A stretch of 64,000 bases of DNA, taken from positions 1,984,001-2,048,000 of the forward strand of contig NZ_CP059557.1 in the NCBI RefSeq assembly GCF_022828475.1, given 5' to 3'. The notes under the pieces were generated by a model. The model was given only the letters and a program-made list of their open reading frames with translations, was not told the DNA's origin and made no database searches. The position numbers and the translations under genes are program-made. Below are positions 9,279 through 18,559 of the stretch, piece after piece (within the stretch, counting starts at the first letter, position 1; each line of letters opens with the position of its first letter). The stretch comes from Saccharopolyspora gloriosae. Lineage in GTDB: Bacteria; Actinomycetota; Actinomycetes; Mycobacteriales; Pseudonocardiaceae.

Positions 9279-9470
9279 TCAGGCCGCCGACTCGATGCGG
9301 CTGACGACGTCGCGCACCGCGGCGAGGGCTTCACCCGGGTGATCGAGGTGCACGGGATGCGCCGCCCCAGCCAGCACACCAGCGGTGCCCGCGCGACGGA
9401 CAGCCGCGTGATTCCGCGACGACTCGGACGAGCGTCAGAATGTCGCGGTCCCCGGCCCCGCCTGAGCACG
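9279..9470 (-). pseudogene. Remnant of an alpha/beta hydrolase
   Basis: Only the C-terminal end of an alpha/beta-hydrolase can be pieced together, from three frames. One frame gives GDRDILTLVRVVAES (the strand with the acid residue), the next RGITRLSVARA, and the last AGVLAGAAHPVHLDHPGEAL, carrying the catalytic-His region (AAH), then a stop. At least two indels are needed, and nothing upstream completes the enzyme. It is a decayed gene at the junction between catabolic and accessory DNA. Confidence 0.55.
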
Positions 9471-10110
9471 GTCTGGCAACCCGACCGCAGTTGTACGCGC
9501 CGCTCTGCCGGCTGCCGAGGTACCACGGCCTGCCTCGGACCCGTGGCAAGCGCATTCCGAGCGGAAGACGCAACCGGGCGCGCGCCGAGGCGTCTACCGG
9601 ATGATCAACGCTTTCGGCGCCGGCGGTAGACGGCGCTCGGCGAATCGAGGCCGGCCACCAAGCTACTCACCGCAGGAGTAGACCCCCGACAGTTTCCGGA
9701 CGACTCGAGCACGGTGGAGCTGGGTGACAACGCTTAAGGTCTACACGGCATGGGTGGTCGCGTCTGATCGCAAACTAGCGGAAATTTTGGGGAGCCGCGT
9801 GCCGAAGTGCAAAACAGATTAACCAAACCAATAAATTCAAGGTTCCGGCAACAGTGACCCTGGCGGCGTGGTTGGCGGATATCGACGGGGCAGCCAAGGC
9901 TCTGACACAACCGGTGCGGTTCGTTGAGCTGGGATGACTGGAATTCGTACCCGGGAGCGCTTGATCGCGGCCCTTGGTGTGTGTGGGAGGGAGGGACTTG
10001 GGAGGAGTTTGTCCAGTACCGGCCCTGCGGGGCTACTACTGAAGGTAGATGCCCCGCAGGGACTGTAGTCGCGTCGACCGTGTGCGCGCATGTTGCAAAG
10101 CCGTCCATTG
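9471..10110. other. Unassigned junction region with short remnants
   Basis: No complete gene can be supported here. Two overlapping plus-strand fragments, about 9854-9937 and 9934-10060 (the second with TRERLIAALGVCGREG, vaguely TetR-like), are too short and unsupported to annotate. The stretch around 9780-9850 is AT-richer. With a hydrolase remnant on one side and a truncated gene on the other, this is a plausible insertion scar or element boundary. Confidence 0.35.
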
Positions 10111-10437
10111 CTTCAGCTCGATTGCGGCGAAACTGAAACGTCCGTCTGGGTGGTAGCCAGCGAGTACGACATCGATAGGGCTCATGGTCGGGGTGGCACT
10201 GTACTCAATGAACATCCAAACCTTGCCGAGGTTCAGATTGCGCAGAAGTGAGGCAAGCCAAAAAGTGCTCTCGTGCCACGAACTCACTTCCTGGGAACTG
10301 GGTTCGGAACGTTTGGGGTGAGCGTCCTTGAACGCTTTTTCAATTTCCGGAATTAGTCTCGCATGGTTCCATGCGAACTCCTGCGCAGACCAGTATGCTT
10401 CGAGCGGGGCCCCGTTGCTCTTCGTAGCCATACCCAA
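10111..10437 (-). pseudogene. Truncated N-terminus of a DUF2075/PD-(D/E)XK-type protein
   Basis: The first about 109 residues of a protein whose family normally continues into an AAA/helicase domain (DUF2075-like). SSWHESTFWLASLLRNLNLG is the typical N-terminal segment, and PIDVVLAGYHPDGRF followed by FAAIELKQW is the nuclease-like D...E-x-K motif. Homology stops right after ELKQW near 10111; the remaining codons to 10036 look unrelated. The gene has lost its entire C-terminal ATPase part, probably through insertion or deletion at the element edge. The start is ATG 10437 or 10431. Confidence 0.55.
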
Positions 10438-10925
10438 TGGATATCACAGCCCTAGTCGGTGTGTACTGCAATTTCGCAGCTGCGCTGCGTATGTCGCGGG
10501 AAACCCGTGAGTGCGGATTGGCCAGTCTGGTCGGCCGGGAAGAGTCGCCGCGGATTGAAAACCGCAGTTCAGTAGTGGCTGATTCCGTCACTCCCGCCCT
10601 CGATGAGGCGGTCAGGCGTGGATAGCCGGTGAAGCAAGTCCGGTGGCCCGGAAATCGCCGTATATGTAGGGCCAGCTCGGGTGGAGGCTTTCGTCGAACT
10701 ATCGGGCGTGCCACTGGATGAAAATGGGCGTCGACGAACGAGGGCGTCGTCCTAGGTCCGTTGGTGCTGTTTGATCACTTCGGGCGGTGGCCCACATGTG
10801 CGACCGCGCTCTGAACGTGGGCAACAAGCCCCTCGGCCTGGGGGCACGAGACACGAGGTGCGAACCACAACGCTCTTAGTTGACCTGCATCCTAGGCCGT
10901 CCAGTAAGCCGGACCATGATGCAGA
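10438..10925. other. Non-coding region left of the serine recombinase
   Basis: About 490 bp with no gene I can support. Because large serine integrases usually lie next to their attP, the half nearest 10925 is where an attL/attR core would be expected. No obvious long inverted repeat was seen. Confidence 0.3.
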
Positions 10926-12881
10926 TCATCCGCTCAAGCGTGGTGCCCCCGGCGAGGCTCGTACAGCATCGTCACGTGAAGAAGAGGCTTGTTGCCCAGG
11001 GGTTTTGGTGGTGAACGGCACGACCTCACCTGTCTTCTCGGCGGTGTTGGCGATGTCATCGAGGGTGTCGCTTGGCAGCGTGATCGAGATGGTCACTTCG
11101 TCGCTGTCGCCGTGCAGACGCACGGTGAGTTGCGTGATCTCGAAGAGTTGCCTCAGGTGTTCTTCGGGTGCTCGGGCGAGGTTGACACGCAGGTAGGGGA
11201 GCGCATCGAGCAGAGCGAGGTCGTCGAGGCTCGGCTTGGCTGGCTCTGATGCCTCGGTTGCGTCCAGTTCGGACATTGCGTTGAGGATGGAGTTCCGGTT
11301 GGCTTCGAGCTCGTTGTAGGAGTTGCGGAGGCCTTTGGCGAACGGGTCGTCCGGATCGCCGTCTTGTGCTTGCTGCAAGATTGACTTCTGGCGACGGACG
11401 ACGTCGGCGAGGCGGCTCTCGAGGCGTTCCCGCTCGTCCTTCCGCTCTCGTTCGGCGTGATCATCGACGTCCTCCAGGTCTGCTGCCATGAGTTCGCGCC
11501 GTTGGTCACCGAAGACGCGGTCGGAGAAGAACTGAGTGATCGCCTCTATGAGGGCGTCTTCTCGGAGGTAGAGGGCCTTGGGGTGGCCTTCGTACTTGTC
11601 CGGACGGCCTCGGTTGTTGTTCCGGGGCCAGCACACGTAGTAAGGGCGGTTGTGCCGCGGTGTGCCGACCATTCGGCGACCGCATCCGCAGAAGAGCATG
11701 CCGCGCAAGACGTAGGTCCGCCGGGTCTCGGGATGGACGTTGAACGTGTTGCCGTGGCGGGAGCCTTGTCGTGCTGACCGGTTGGCGTTGAGCTCATCGA
11801 ACATCCACTTCGGGATAAGTGGCTCGTGGGTGGGTTCGTGTGACCACACCCATTTGATGGGGTCGTTGACCTTGCCGTGTTTGGAGCGCGAGGCGCGTCT
11901 GTTGAACACCTGGTAGCCCGTGTACTTCGGGTTGCGCAGGATGTCGTAGACGCTGGTTTTGCCCCATGCCTTGCGTGCCCGGCCGATGTTGGTCGGCTGG
12001 GGTGGCGGGTACCGGTCCGGGGCGGTGTTGAGGCGCTCGGCGATCGTGTCGAAGCCCAGGCCTTCGTGGTAGCGCCACTTGGCGATCTGTGCGACGGTCT
12101 CCGCCTTCGCGCCGTCCGGCTCCAGCCGGCTCTTGTTCTGCCCCTTGTCCGCCTTGGTCGGGTTGGGGTGCGGGATGATCTTGGCCTGGTATCCGTACGG
12201 AGGTTTGCCGATGTTGTAACCCTCGCGTATGTGGGCGCACATCCCGCCCCAGGACTGTTCGAGGGTGTTGAGGACTTCGTACTCGGCGATCGACTGGTTG
12301 ATGCGGCGTTGCAGGACCCGCTGTGCACGACTGCCGGACAGCGTGATGGGTTCGTTCGAAGCGAACAGCGGAACCTCAGCTCGTTCCAGCTCGCGTTCGA
12401 CGGATAGTCCTTCGAAGGCGCGTCGGGCCACACGGGAGATGCTTTCGCAGATCACCACATCGAAGCGGCGTCCAGGGTGTTGGGCCTCGGACAGCAGATC
12501 GGAAATCCCGCCGTCGCGGGCGACGGGGATGTCGAAGCGCTCGTAGTTCTCCCCCCGGCCGCGCTGGTCCAGTTCCATGCGGCCCGACTCCACGTCGTAG
12601 AAGTGAGCCACGATCACCCACGAATCCGGCAGCGCGGTCTTGCTGTTACTAACTTGCCGCAGCAAGGACTGCCGCGGGTCTTGCTGATCTTCGGTCGAGG
12701 TCCGTCCCAGGAACGCGACTCGAACCTCATCGCGCATCAGCGCGGCAGTCGACGTTCCCAACGGCGAGACTGCGTAGTCCGACAACCCTGATGGCCCCGA
12801 GACGGGGATCTTGCGGCCCGCGCGTCGTTCCACCCCCGGCGCGGGCGGGTTGATTACCAGTTCGTCGTCATCTCCGGTCAC
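10926..12881 (-). CDS. Large serine recombinase
   Basis: A 651-residue serine site-specific recombinase. The resolvase domain starts after a roughly 50-residue extension: the nucleophile is Ser62 in FLGRTSTEDQQDPRQSLLRQ, with ESISRVARRAFEG further on. The recombinase domain follows (PPYGYQAKI, and WGKTSVYDILRNPKYTGYQV), then a zinc ribbon (MLFCGCGRRMVGTPRHNRPY, later YYVCWP) and a C-terminal coiled-coil stretch rich in Arg and Glu. It can integrate or excise the element without host factors other than a directionality factor. It is the last gene of a leftward group with two small ORFs and methyltransferases. The first 50 residues may be over-called. Confidence 0.9.
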   Translation of the reverse strand: MTGDDDELVINPPAPGVERRAGRKIPVSGPSGLSDYAVSPLGTSTAALMRDEVRVAFLGRTSTEDQQDPRQSLLRQVSNSKTALPDSWVIVAHFYDVESGRMELDQRGRGENYERFDIPVARDGGISDLLSEAQHPGRRFDVVICESISRVARRAFEGLSVERELERAEVPLFASNEPITLSGSRAQRVLQRRINQSIAEYEVLNTLEQSWGGMCAHIREGYNIGKPPYGYQAKIIPHPNPTKADKGQNKSRLEPDGAKAETVAQIAKWRYHEGLGFDTIAERLNTAPDRYPPPQPTNIGRARKAWGKTSVYDILRNPKYTGYQVFNRRASRSKHGKVNDPIKWVWSHEPTHEPLIPKWMFDELNANRSARQGSRHGNTFNVHPETRRTYVLRGMLFCGCGRRMVGTPRHNRPYYVCWPRNNNRGRPDKYEGHPKALYLREDALIEAITQFFSDRVFGDQRRELMAADLEDVDDHAERERKDERERLESRLADVVRRQKSILQQAQDGDPDDPFAKGLRNSYNELEANRNSILNAMSELDATEASEPAKPSLDDLALLDALPYLRVNLARAPEEHLRQLFEITQLTVRLHGDSDEVTISITLPSDTLDDIANTAEKTGEVVPFTTKTPGQQASSSRDDAVRASPGAPRLSG

Positions 12882-12935
12882 GTTGTATCTCCCATGGCTT
12901 CAGGGTTTTCTTCACGGCAGCTATGCAGTTGGCGT

Positions 12936-13367
12936 TCACGCAGCGGCGGGTCCCTCGCGGCGTTGGCGCGCTTGCGTCTGTTGGTCGGACGCGACCCAGT
13001 GGAGAAGCTTGTCCAGCACTGCGGCGAGTTCGGCGCGTCTCCGTTCCCCTTCACCGATGTACGTCACTTCCCCGGTGTAGCAACGTGTACGACCGCGTGT
13101 CCGCTGGTGGTAGCTCCAGAGGGCTTGTGTGGCGTCACTGAGTGGTCTTGCCAGGTCCTCGGAGTGGGCATCCTCTTGAAGGTCGATGCTCGGTTCGGCA
13201 CGGAAAGGCCGGGCAAGGTGGTCGGAACCGTAACGCCGGCGGTCTGGGTGGGGCGAGGATTTTGGGGTACGACCATCAGGTGGTCCCCAGCCGGTGCGCC
13301 GGGGGAGTGTGCGGCCCGTGTAATCATCGGGTTGCAAGAGGAAGCCCTTCGGTGACTGTTTGTGCAA
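12936..13367 (-). CDS. Hypothetical protein upstream of the recombinase
   Basis: A possible 143-residue basic protein, starting at TTG 13367 or further in. The second half, with LARPLSDATQALWSYHQRTR and an amphipathic helix ending VLDKLLHWVAS, looks like real coding sequence; the first half is low-complexity Pro/Arg. It lies 54 bp before the recombinase and 30 bp after the methyltransferase on the same strand, so it is probably co-transcribed. I do not recognise it. A recombination directionality factor is possible by position only. Confidence 0.45.
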   Translation of the reverse strand: MHKQSPKGFLLQPDDYTGRTLPRRTGWGPPDGRTPKSSPHPDRRRYGSDHLARPFRAEPSIDLQEDAHSEDLARPLSDATQALWSYHQRTRGRTRCYTGEVTYIGEGERRRAELAAVLDKLLHWVASDQQTQARQRREGPAAA

Positions 13368-13397
13368 AGAGCTGGCCAGCGATCTGAAGGGATCTGG

Positions 13398-14447
13398 TCA
13401 TGCCAAAGCGGGCAGGTCGGAGTCAGGCGGCTGGTCCTCGTGAAGTCGACGCAATGCGATGTCGTGGTAGTCCGCGCGGAGATCAATACCTTGGTAGCGG
13501 CGTCCGAGTCGATGGGCAGCCAGTCCGGTTGTGCCAGCGCCGGAGAATGGGTCGAGGACAAGCCCATTGGAGGGGCATCCGGAGGCGATGCAGCGGTACG
13601 GGAGATCGACTGGGAATGGGGCGCAGTGTGCCTCGGCTAGGGGGCGGGTGGACATGGACCACACGTCGCCGGGATTCTTTCCCTTGCTGTCTGGGCTCCA
13701 CGGCGTCTTAACGGTGTGGAGCTTCTTCCCGCCGTAGTGGTTCTTTCGATAGTGCGGGCGAGACTGGGAGAGGGGATCGAGGACGCGGCTGGAGTCCAGA
13801 TGGCACTGCGGTTGTTTAGTCAAGAGGAATAGCATCTCGTATCGGTTAGAGAATCGGTCCCGCGCGGGATCGGGGGCAGCGTTGGGTTTGTGCCATACGA
13901 TGGCGTTGCGGATGATCCAGCCATCGTTTTGAAGTTCTAGTGCGACACGCCACGGGATCCCCATGAGGCTTTTGTGCTGTAGGTTTAGCGCTGTTTTGTC
14001 GTCGGAGGCGGGGATTGCGCGTCCGGTTCCATTTCTGTGATAGCTGTAGCTGTCCCGTAGATTTATCCAACAGGTGCCTTGAGGAGTGAGTAGACGCTTG
14101 ATCTCGTGGCAAACATGTCGTATGCGAGTGATGTAAGCATCGAGGGTAGGTTCTAGTCCGTACTGCTGATCGTGTGCGATCGCCTGGCATTTCCTGCAAC
14201 GTCGCAGGATTTCTTTTTCGGAATGACGCATATATGCGGTGCGACGTTGGTGGGGTGTGGTTCCCAATGTGTGGTGGCAGTCCAGGTTTCCGCCAATCCA
14301 TTTCGCGGTTCCGTAGTCGCGCAGTCCCCAGTGGGGCGGTGAGGTGACGACGCAGTCCACTGATGCCTTGGGGAGGGATCCCATGACGTCCAGTGCATCG
14401 CCGAGATGCAACTTGGTGGCGCCATAGTGATAGTAGATGTTGTTCAT
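13398..14447 (-). CDS. DNA methyltransferase, beta-class (N4/N6)
   Basis: A 349-residue site-specific DNA methyltransferase. The catalytic motif VTSPPHWGLRDYG comes at residues about 34-46, and the SAM-binding motif LDPFSGAGTTGLAA near residue 305, the order of beta-class enzymes. TSPP points to amino-methylation of cytosine N4 or adenine N6 rather than C5. A CxxC pair (RRCRKCQ) near 83 could bind zinc. No restriction enzyme lies beside it, so it is probably an orphan or protective methylase of the element. Its start overlaps the end of the upstream gene by 4 bp, indicating translational coupling. Confidence 0.88.
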   Translation of the reverse strand: MNNIYYHYGATKLHLGDALDVMGSLPKASVDCVVTSPPHWGLRDYGTAKWIGGNLDCHHTLGTTPHQRRTAYMRHSEKEILRRCRKCQAIAHDQQYGLEPTLDAYITRIRHVCHEIKRLLTPQGTCWINLRDSYSYHRNGTGRAIPASDDKTALNLQHKSLMGIPWRVALELQNDGWIIRNAIVWHKPNAAPDPARDRFSNRYEMLFLLTKQPQCHLDSSRVLDPLSQSRPHYRKNHYGGKKLHTVKTPWSPDSKGKNPGDVWSMSTRPLAEAHCAPFPVDLPYRCIASGCPSNGLVLDPFSGAGTTGLAAHRLGRRYQGIDLRADYHDIALRRLHEDQPPDSDLPALA

Positions 14448-14890
14448 GCAGCACCTCGCCCAGAGAATTCTTCGCAGGAGGTGTCCTTGCGCAGTAGAAA
14501 CACCAGCACGTCAAGATGTGCTGAAACTGCGACGGGAGGGCCGTGCAGATCGGTGCTTTCCGGGAGGTATTGCACGCGGCTGGTGATTCTCGGGCGTACC
14601 CGGTTTCCTCGTATGGGTGCGGTCAGGGCGATGCAGTGGCTGGCGGGGACGTGTCCGATCGCGTCCCGTCCGGTACGAATCGCTTCGGCAAGGACCAGGC
14701 CCGGCCCGGGGTTCGGGTCGCAGACGGTGTCGCCGGGGGTGGTGTAGGTGGTGATGATCTGTCGGGCTACGGCCGGGGTCAGGGCGGGGTCGGCGCGGGT
14801 GGCCCCGAGATACCGGTCCGCGATCTGCCGGTCAGGAGCGGCGGTGCCGGTGTCCCAGGCACTGCCGGGGCGCAAGACGGTTCTAGGCAT
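14444..14890 (-). CDS. Small methyltransferase-like protein
   Basis: A 148-residue protein with one recognisable block: ARQIITTYTTPGDTVCDPNP then GPGLVLAEAIRTGRDAIG, the SAM-binding motif I region of DNA methylases. No catalytic NPPY/SPPY motif is present, so it is a partial or regulatory methylase fold. ATG 14890 overlaps the stop of the upstream gene, and its own stop overlaps the start of the downstream methylase, making three coupled genes. The upstream partner carries a related TTTYTAPGD block, so the two may act as halves of one enzyme. The function is inferred. Confidence 0.65.
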   Translation of the reverse strand: MPRTVLRPGSAWDTGTAAPDRQIADRYLGATRADPALTPAVARQIITTYTTPGDTVCDPNPGPGLVLAEAIRTGRDAIGHVPASHCIALTAPIRGNRVRPRITSRVQYLPESTDLHGPPVAVSAHLDVLVFLLRKDTSCEEFSGRGAA

Positions 14891-15709
14891 GGCGGACCTC
14901 CGGCAGCGGGGACCGGCGGCGGAACACCGAGGCGGTGGTGTGGATACGGCGGTGGCCGCCGAAGGCCATCGCCCGGCGGTTTTGCATCCCGTCCCGGGAT
15001 GTGTCAGGGAGTTGATGAACGAGCCGGTCGGCCAAGAGCAATCCGGCGAACGCCGCAGCACGGGACGGCTGCTTCGTGTGGAGGCTCCGCAAGCTGTTCT
15101 GAGTACTACTGTGTGTGAGTACGACGACGGTCCCGACGGGAGCCAGGGCGCGCGTGAAGTCGGCCATCGCGGACGGGCTTGCGGGGGTTCGGACCAGCCC
15201 GTGATGATCACATCGACGCCGTCAGAACCCGGACCGGCCGGTCGCCGAGTGGTCGGTTTCGCGACCGGGCCGGTCACATCCCCGGGCCGGGGTCCGACTC
15301 CGGCCCCGGACACCGGGGGCCATGGCAGACCCCCAACCGTCGCTGCGAGCTCGTGATCGCTGCGAGGCGGGACGTCCGGACCTGTGATGGCGCTTCGGCC
15401 GAGTCGGAAGACGGACTCCACAAGCCGGTCGCGACGCGTCCGGCTCGCATCCGTTACAGGGGGGCGGGGGTCGGCGAGCATGATTCGGTCGCCGGGTGCG
15501 GTGTAGGTCGTGGTGATCATCGAGACGGCGGCGGTGATGATCTCGTCGGTGTCCGCGGCGGGGTCGACGAGGCACAGCCGCACCGTCGCCGACACTCGCG
15601 GTCCGGTGCGTTCGTGGCGCGGTGTGCGGACCGGTCCGATGCGGGGGTTCGGACCGTGGTCGTCGAGGGCGTCAGGAGGTGGTACCTCCGGGGGCGGGAC
15701 GGTGGACAT
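14883..15709 (-). pseudogene. Methyltransferase-like protein, frameshifted
   Basis: The N-terminal part runs from ATG 15709 (GGAG 7 nt upstream) through MITTTYTAPGDRIMLADPRP and GVDVIITGWSEPP. The next frame then continues without loss as PASPSAMADFTRALAPVGTV and VVVLTHSS to the stop at 14883. One base appears to be missing in the G5 run at 15183-15187; restoring it gives an uninterrupted protein of about 275 residues. The arrangement, a PGD block, then an ADLIITS-like strand, then a VLAVITHS-like strand, is that of a SAM-dependent methyltransferase fold lacking motif IV. It may be intact if the deletion is a sequencing error. Confidence 0.6.
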
Positions 15710-16221
15710 CGGCATGCTCCGGTGCTCGGTCGGTCTAGCGAAGGACACCCCTGAAGTCCGAAAAAACGGCCCCGATTCGCCGTCGGCCTCCAAGATTTTC
15801 TCGCTCGCCCTCAACAAGAACGGGCACTCAATGTCACTAGAACCCTCGGCCACGCGGGTCCGAACATTGATCTTGGGTCAGAGTCGCGGGAGATCGACGA
15901 CCGTCCCGGTTTCCATAGCTCCAACGCAGGCCAGCGCGGCTCGGCCAACATCGCTTCGGAAACGTCTCAAGATTCTTTTTCTTGTCCCGTCCGTCTGCTT
16001 GGGCGGAGTGACAGCAACGGAACAGCGCCTGGCTAACACCGCAGCGCACAGCCTCGCTGTTTGTGCAGTGTGCGATCTCGAAATTGATCGGCAGACGACC
16101 TAGCCGTTCCGGAACAAGGAGATCGTTTTAGTGTCGTCTTAGTGCGGAACCGTGCGCTGCGCTGTTCTGTGCCTGGCTCTCTCGGTGGCGTCATCAACCG
16201 CCGTTCGAGAGGAGCCAAGCG
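15710..16221. promoter_or_regulatory. Divergent promoter region of the transfer module
   Basis: About 510 bp separate the leftward methyltransferase group from the rightward transfer operon. No gene is supported in it. It must hold the promoter for the 16.2-28.4 kb operon; no operator repeat stands out. Confidence 0.4.
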
Positions 16222-17115
16222 ATGGCTCTCCCCACGCACTCCGAGTACGAAGAGTGGCCGGGCAACCCGCTGGACGCCGCCCGTGTCGCGTTCGGGTGGC
16301 TGACCGCGGGCGATCACCCGGTGGCTGTGGACGGTCGCCTGTTCGATCGCCTGCCCGCCCGTGAGATCCCGGTCGATGAACTCCGGGACCTGCTGTTGGA
16401 ACAGGGCTGCCCGCGCCGGGTGTGGGACCAGGTGTGGGCCCACGTGATCAGCCGTTCCCGGATTGAAGGCGGGACGTGGACGATCACCGCGGTCGGGCTG
16501 GCGCTGCCGATGCTGACGTCTCTGGCGGCCCGGCTGACCGAGCGCTACGCCGACGACCCGCACGACATCCACGCCGAGGTACTGCGCGGGTTCCTCGACG
16601 CACTGCGAACCGTGAATCTCGCCGAGGGCCGGATCACGATCCGGCTGCGGTGGGCCGCATACCGTGCCGGGCACCGGGCGCTGCTGGACGGGCTGGACGG
16701 GCCGACCCCGAAGCCGCCGGGATTCCACACCAGCGAACCCGCCTCGCCGTCCGGGCATCCGGACCTGGTTCTGGTTCGGGCGGTCGAGGCCGGGGTCCTG
16801 ACCCGGACCGAGGCAGAGCTGATCGGCGCGACCCGGTTGGAAGGCATCAAGCTGGCCGACTGGTCCCGCCCGCCGGGCCTGTCTTACAAGACTCTCTCGA
16901 AGCGTCGGGCCAAGGCCGAGCACCGACTCGCCGCCTGGCTTGCCGAGGCCGACATCAGCCCCGACGACGGCGACCCCACGGGCGCTGCGGCCACGACGTG
17001 TCAGCCCGCCCGCTCGACGGCCAGCAACGAGCGTCGGTCACAGAAAGTAGTGAAAAAAGGTGGGGGTGAGCTGGCGAATCGTGCGCCGAAATTCGGACTT
17101 CAGGGACGCGGGTGA
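16222..17115 (+). CDS. Sigma-factor-like regulator heading the transfer operon
   Basis: A 297-residue protein. A central helical region (HAEVLRGFLDALRTVNLAEG, then ITIRLRWAAYRAGHRALLDG) resembles sigma-70 region 2, and a C-terminal helix-turn-helix-like segment (LTRTEAELIGATRLEG then LSYKTLSKRRAKAEHRLA) resembles region 4. Proteins of this kind head conjugation operons on actinobacterial elements; I infer a regulator of the downstream genes. The last 60 residues are low-complexity. The stop at 17115 is 56 bp before the pilin start. The start is preceded by GAGGAG. Confidence 0.65.
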   Translation: MALPTHSEYEEWPGNPLDAARVAFGWLTAGDHPVAVDGRLFDRLPAREIPVDELRDLLLEQGCPRRVWDQVWAHVISRSRIEGGTWTITAVGLALPMLTSLAARLTERYADDPHDIHAEVLRGFLDALRTVNLAEGRITIRLRWAAYRAGHRALLDGLDGPTPKPPGFHTSEPASPSGHPDLVLVRAVEAGVLTRTEAELIGATRLEGIKLADWSRPPGLSYKTLSKRRAKAEHRLAAWLAEADISPDDGDPTGAAATTCQPARSTASNERRSQKVVKKGGGELANRAPKFGLQGRG

Positions 17116-17171
17116 GCCCTGCCCGCATTGCGCTTCCGCTGCTTCGTACGCGCTCTCTGGAGGTCTCTCTG

Positions 17172-17540
17172 ATGCGCTTCCCACCTACCTCGTGCTGCTA
17201 CCCCCGCGGCACTCCCCGGCTGCTGCTGGTCGCGGGGCTGGCCGTGGCCGGTCTGCTGGCGTTGTCGATGCCTGCGGTCGCCGATACCACTCACGTGGTG
17301 GCGCTGGCGCGCACGATCGACGACGTCCTCAACAACATCCGCGACTGGTTGATGGGGATTCTCGCCTTGCTGGCCACGGTCTTCTTGACCATCGGCGGCG
17401 TTCGCTATGTGCTCGCCGCCGGCGACCCGGGTGAGATCGAGAAGGCCAAACAGGCGTTCAAGAGCTCCGGGTTCGGCTACGCCTTGGCGGCGCTGGCTCC
17501 ACTCGTCGTGGAGATCCTGCGCGGCATCGTGGGGGCCTGA
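17172..17540 (+). CDS. TrbC/VirB2-like pilin
   Basis: A 122-residue membrane protein with a cleavable-looking N-terminal segment (LLLVAGLAVAGLLALSMPAVA) followed by two hydrophobic helices: MGILALLATVFLTIGGVRYV and GYALAALAPLVVEILRGIVG. Size, topology and position match the T4SS pilin family. It would be the subunit of the mating-channel pilus. ATG 17172 is preferred because GGAGG lies 8 nt upstream; a GTG at 17112 would overlap the preceding stop and add a poor N-terminus. Confidence 0.8.
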   Translation: MRFPPTSCCYPRGTPRLLLVAGLAVAGLLALSMPAVADTTHVVALARTIDDVLNNIRDWLMGILALLATVFLTIGGVRYVLAAGDPGEIEKAKQAFKSSGFGYALAALAPLVVEILRGIVGA

Positions 17541-17544
17541 GCCC

Positions 17545-18540
17545 ATGCTGGCCACCGCATCCTGCACCGCACCGGCGGGTCATCGCTGGGGCCGCGTTGT
17601 CGCCGTGGTGGCCGCCGTGCTCGTGCTCGCCGTGGCAGCGGGAACGGCTTTCACCGGTGCCGCGAGTGCCCAGCCAGTCCCGTCCCCACCTGCTCCGTCC
17701 GGATCGGTGCCCGCCCCGTCGTGCCAGGGACCGAGTTGCATTCCTCAGCCTGTCCCCGTTCCTCCGGCGAGCCAGCCATCCGGAGACCCGTTGAACCCCG
17801 GTTATCCGCCGGGTGAGGAGTCATCGTGCGGGTTCACCGACATCCCGGCCTGCGTGTCGGATGCGATCGAAGCATTTTTCCGCGATCTGGTAACGCCGGG
17901 GTTGAACAGCCTGCTGGACCTGCTCGCGGACTCAGTGCTGGTGACGCCTCAGCTGGATCAATTACCGGTCATGGGCCAGATCTGGGCCAATTCGCAGCAC
18001 ATCGTCCTCATCGCCTACTCCGCCCTCGTCATGGTCGCCGGAATCATCGTCATGGCCCACGAGACACTGCACACCAGGCATTCCATCAAAGAAATCCTCC
18101 CGAGGGTCATCGTCGGGTTTCTGGCTGCCAATCTGTCGCTGTTCTTCGGTGGCAAGATCATCGAAGTGGGCAACGCTCTCTCGCGGGCAGTGCTCGGCGA
18201 GCAGTTGAGCCCGGAGGTGGCGGGGCGCGCGATGCGCGACACGTTGATGGAGGATCTCGACGGCGGCGGCGTGTTCGTTCTGTTCATCGCTCTTGCGTTG
18301 CTCGTCATGCTCATCGTGGTGATGTTGACCTATATCGTCAGAATCACCTTGACCATCATTCTGTTAGCTGCTGCTCCCCTTTTGCTGATGTGTCACGCGC
18401 TGCCGCAGACAGAGGGGATCGCACGGTGGTGGTGGAAAGCATTCGCCGGTGTTATGGCGATCCAGGTGGCTCAATCGCTCGCACTGGTGGTAGCGATCAA
18501 GTTTTTCTTCTGGCCTGGCGGCATCACCCTGTTCGGTTGA
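17545..18540 (+). CDS. TrbL/VirB6-like membrane protein
   Basis: A 331-residue polytopic membrane protein. A signal-anchor (VVAVVAAVLVLAVAAGTAF) is followed by a Pro-rich external linker with paired cysteines, then about five hydrophobic segments including IVLIAYSALVMVAGIIVM and VFVLFIALALLVMLIVVM. This is the layout of VirB6/TrbL, the inner-membrane core of the type IV secretion channel. It starts 5 bp after the pilin stop. The assignment rests on topology and context, not on an exact motif. Confidence 0.7.
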   Translation: MLATASCTAPAGHRWGRVVAVVAAVLVLAVAAGTAFTGAASAQPVPSPPAPSGSVPAPSCQGPSCIPQPVPVPPASQPSGDPLNPGYPPGEESSCGFTDIPACVSDAIEAFFRDLVTPGLNSLLDLLADSVLVTPQLDQLPVMGQIWANSQHIVLIAYSALVMVAGIIVMAHETLHTRHSIKEILPRVIVGFLAANLSLFFGGKIIEVGNALSRAVLGEQLSPEVAGRAMRDTLMEDLDGGGVFVLFIALALLVMLIVVMLTYIVRITLTIILLAAAPLLLMCHALPQTEGIARWWWKAFAGVMAIQVAQSLALVVAIKFFFWPGGITLFG

Positions 18541-18559
18541 CATATCCAGGAGGTGTGCT

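Noticed and set aside
9854-10060. Two short overlapping plus-strand frames near a TetR-like N-terminus
   Set aside because: Each is too short and has no ribosome site or complete domain; treated as remnants.
10926-12881. Transposase for the serine recombinase gene
   Set aside because: Length, resolvase domain and zinc ribbon fit a large serine integrase; no flanking terminal repeats of an insertion sequence were found.
13064-13567. Alternative leftward frame in the hypothetical gene region
   Set aside because: It overlaps the end of the methyltransferase and has lower coding character than the chosen frame.
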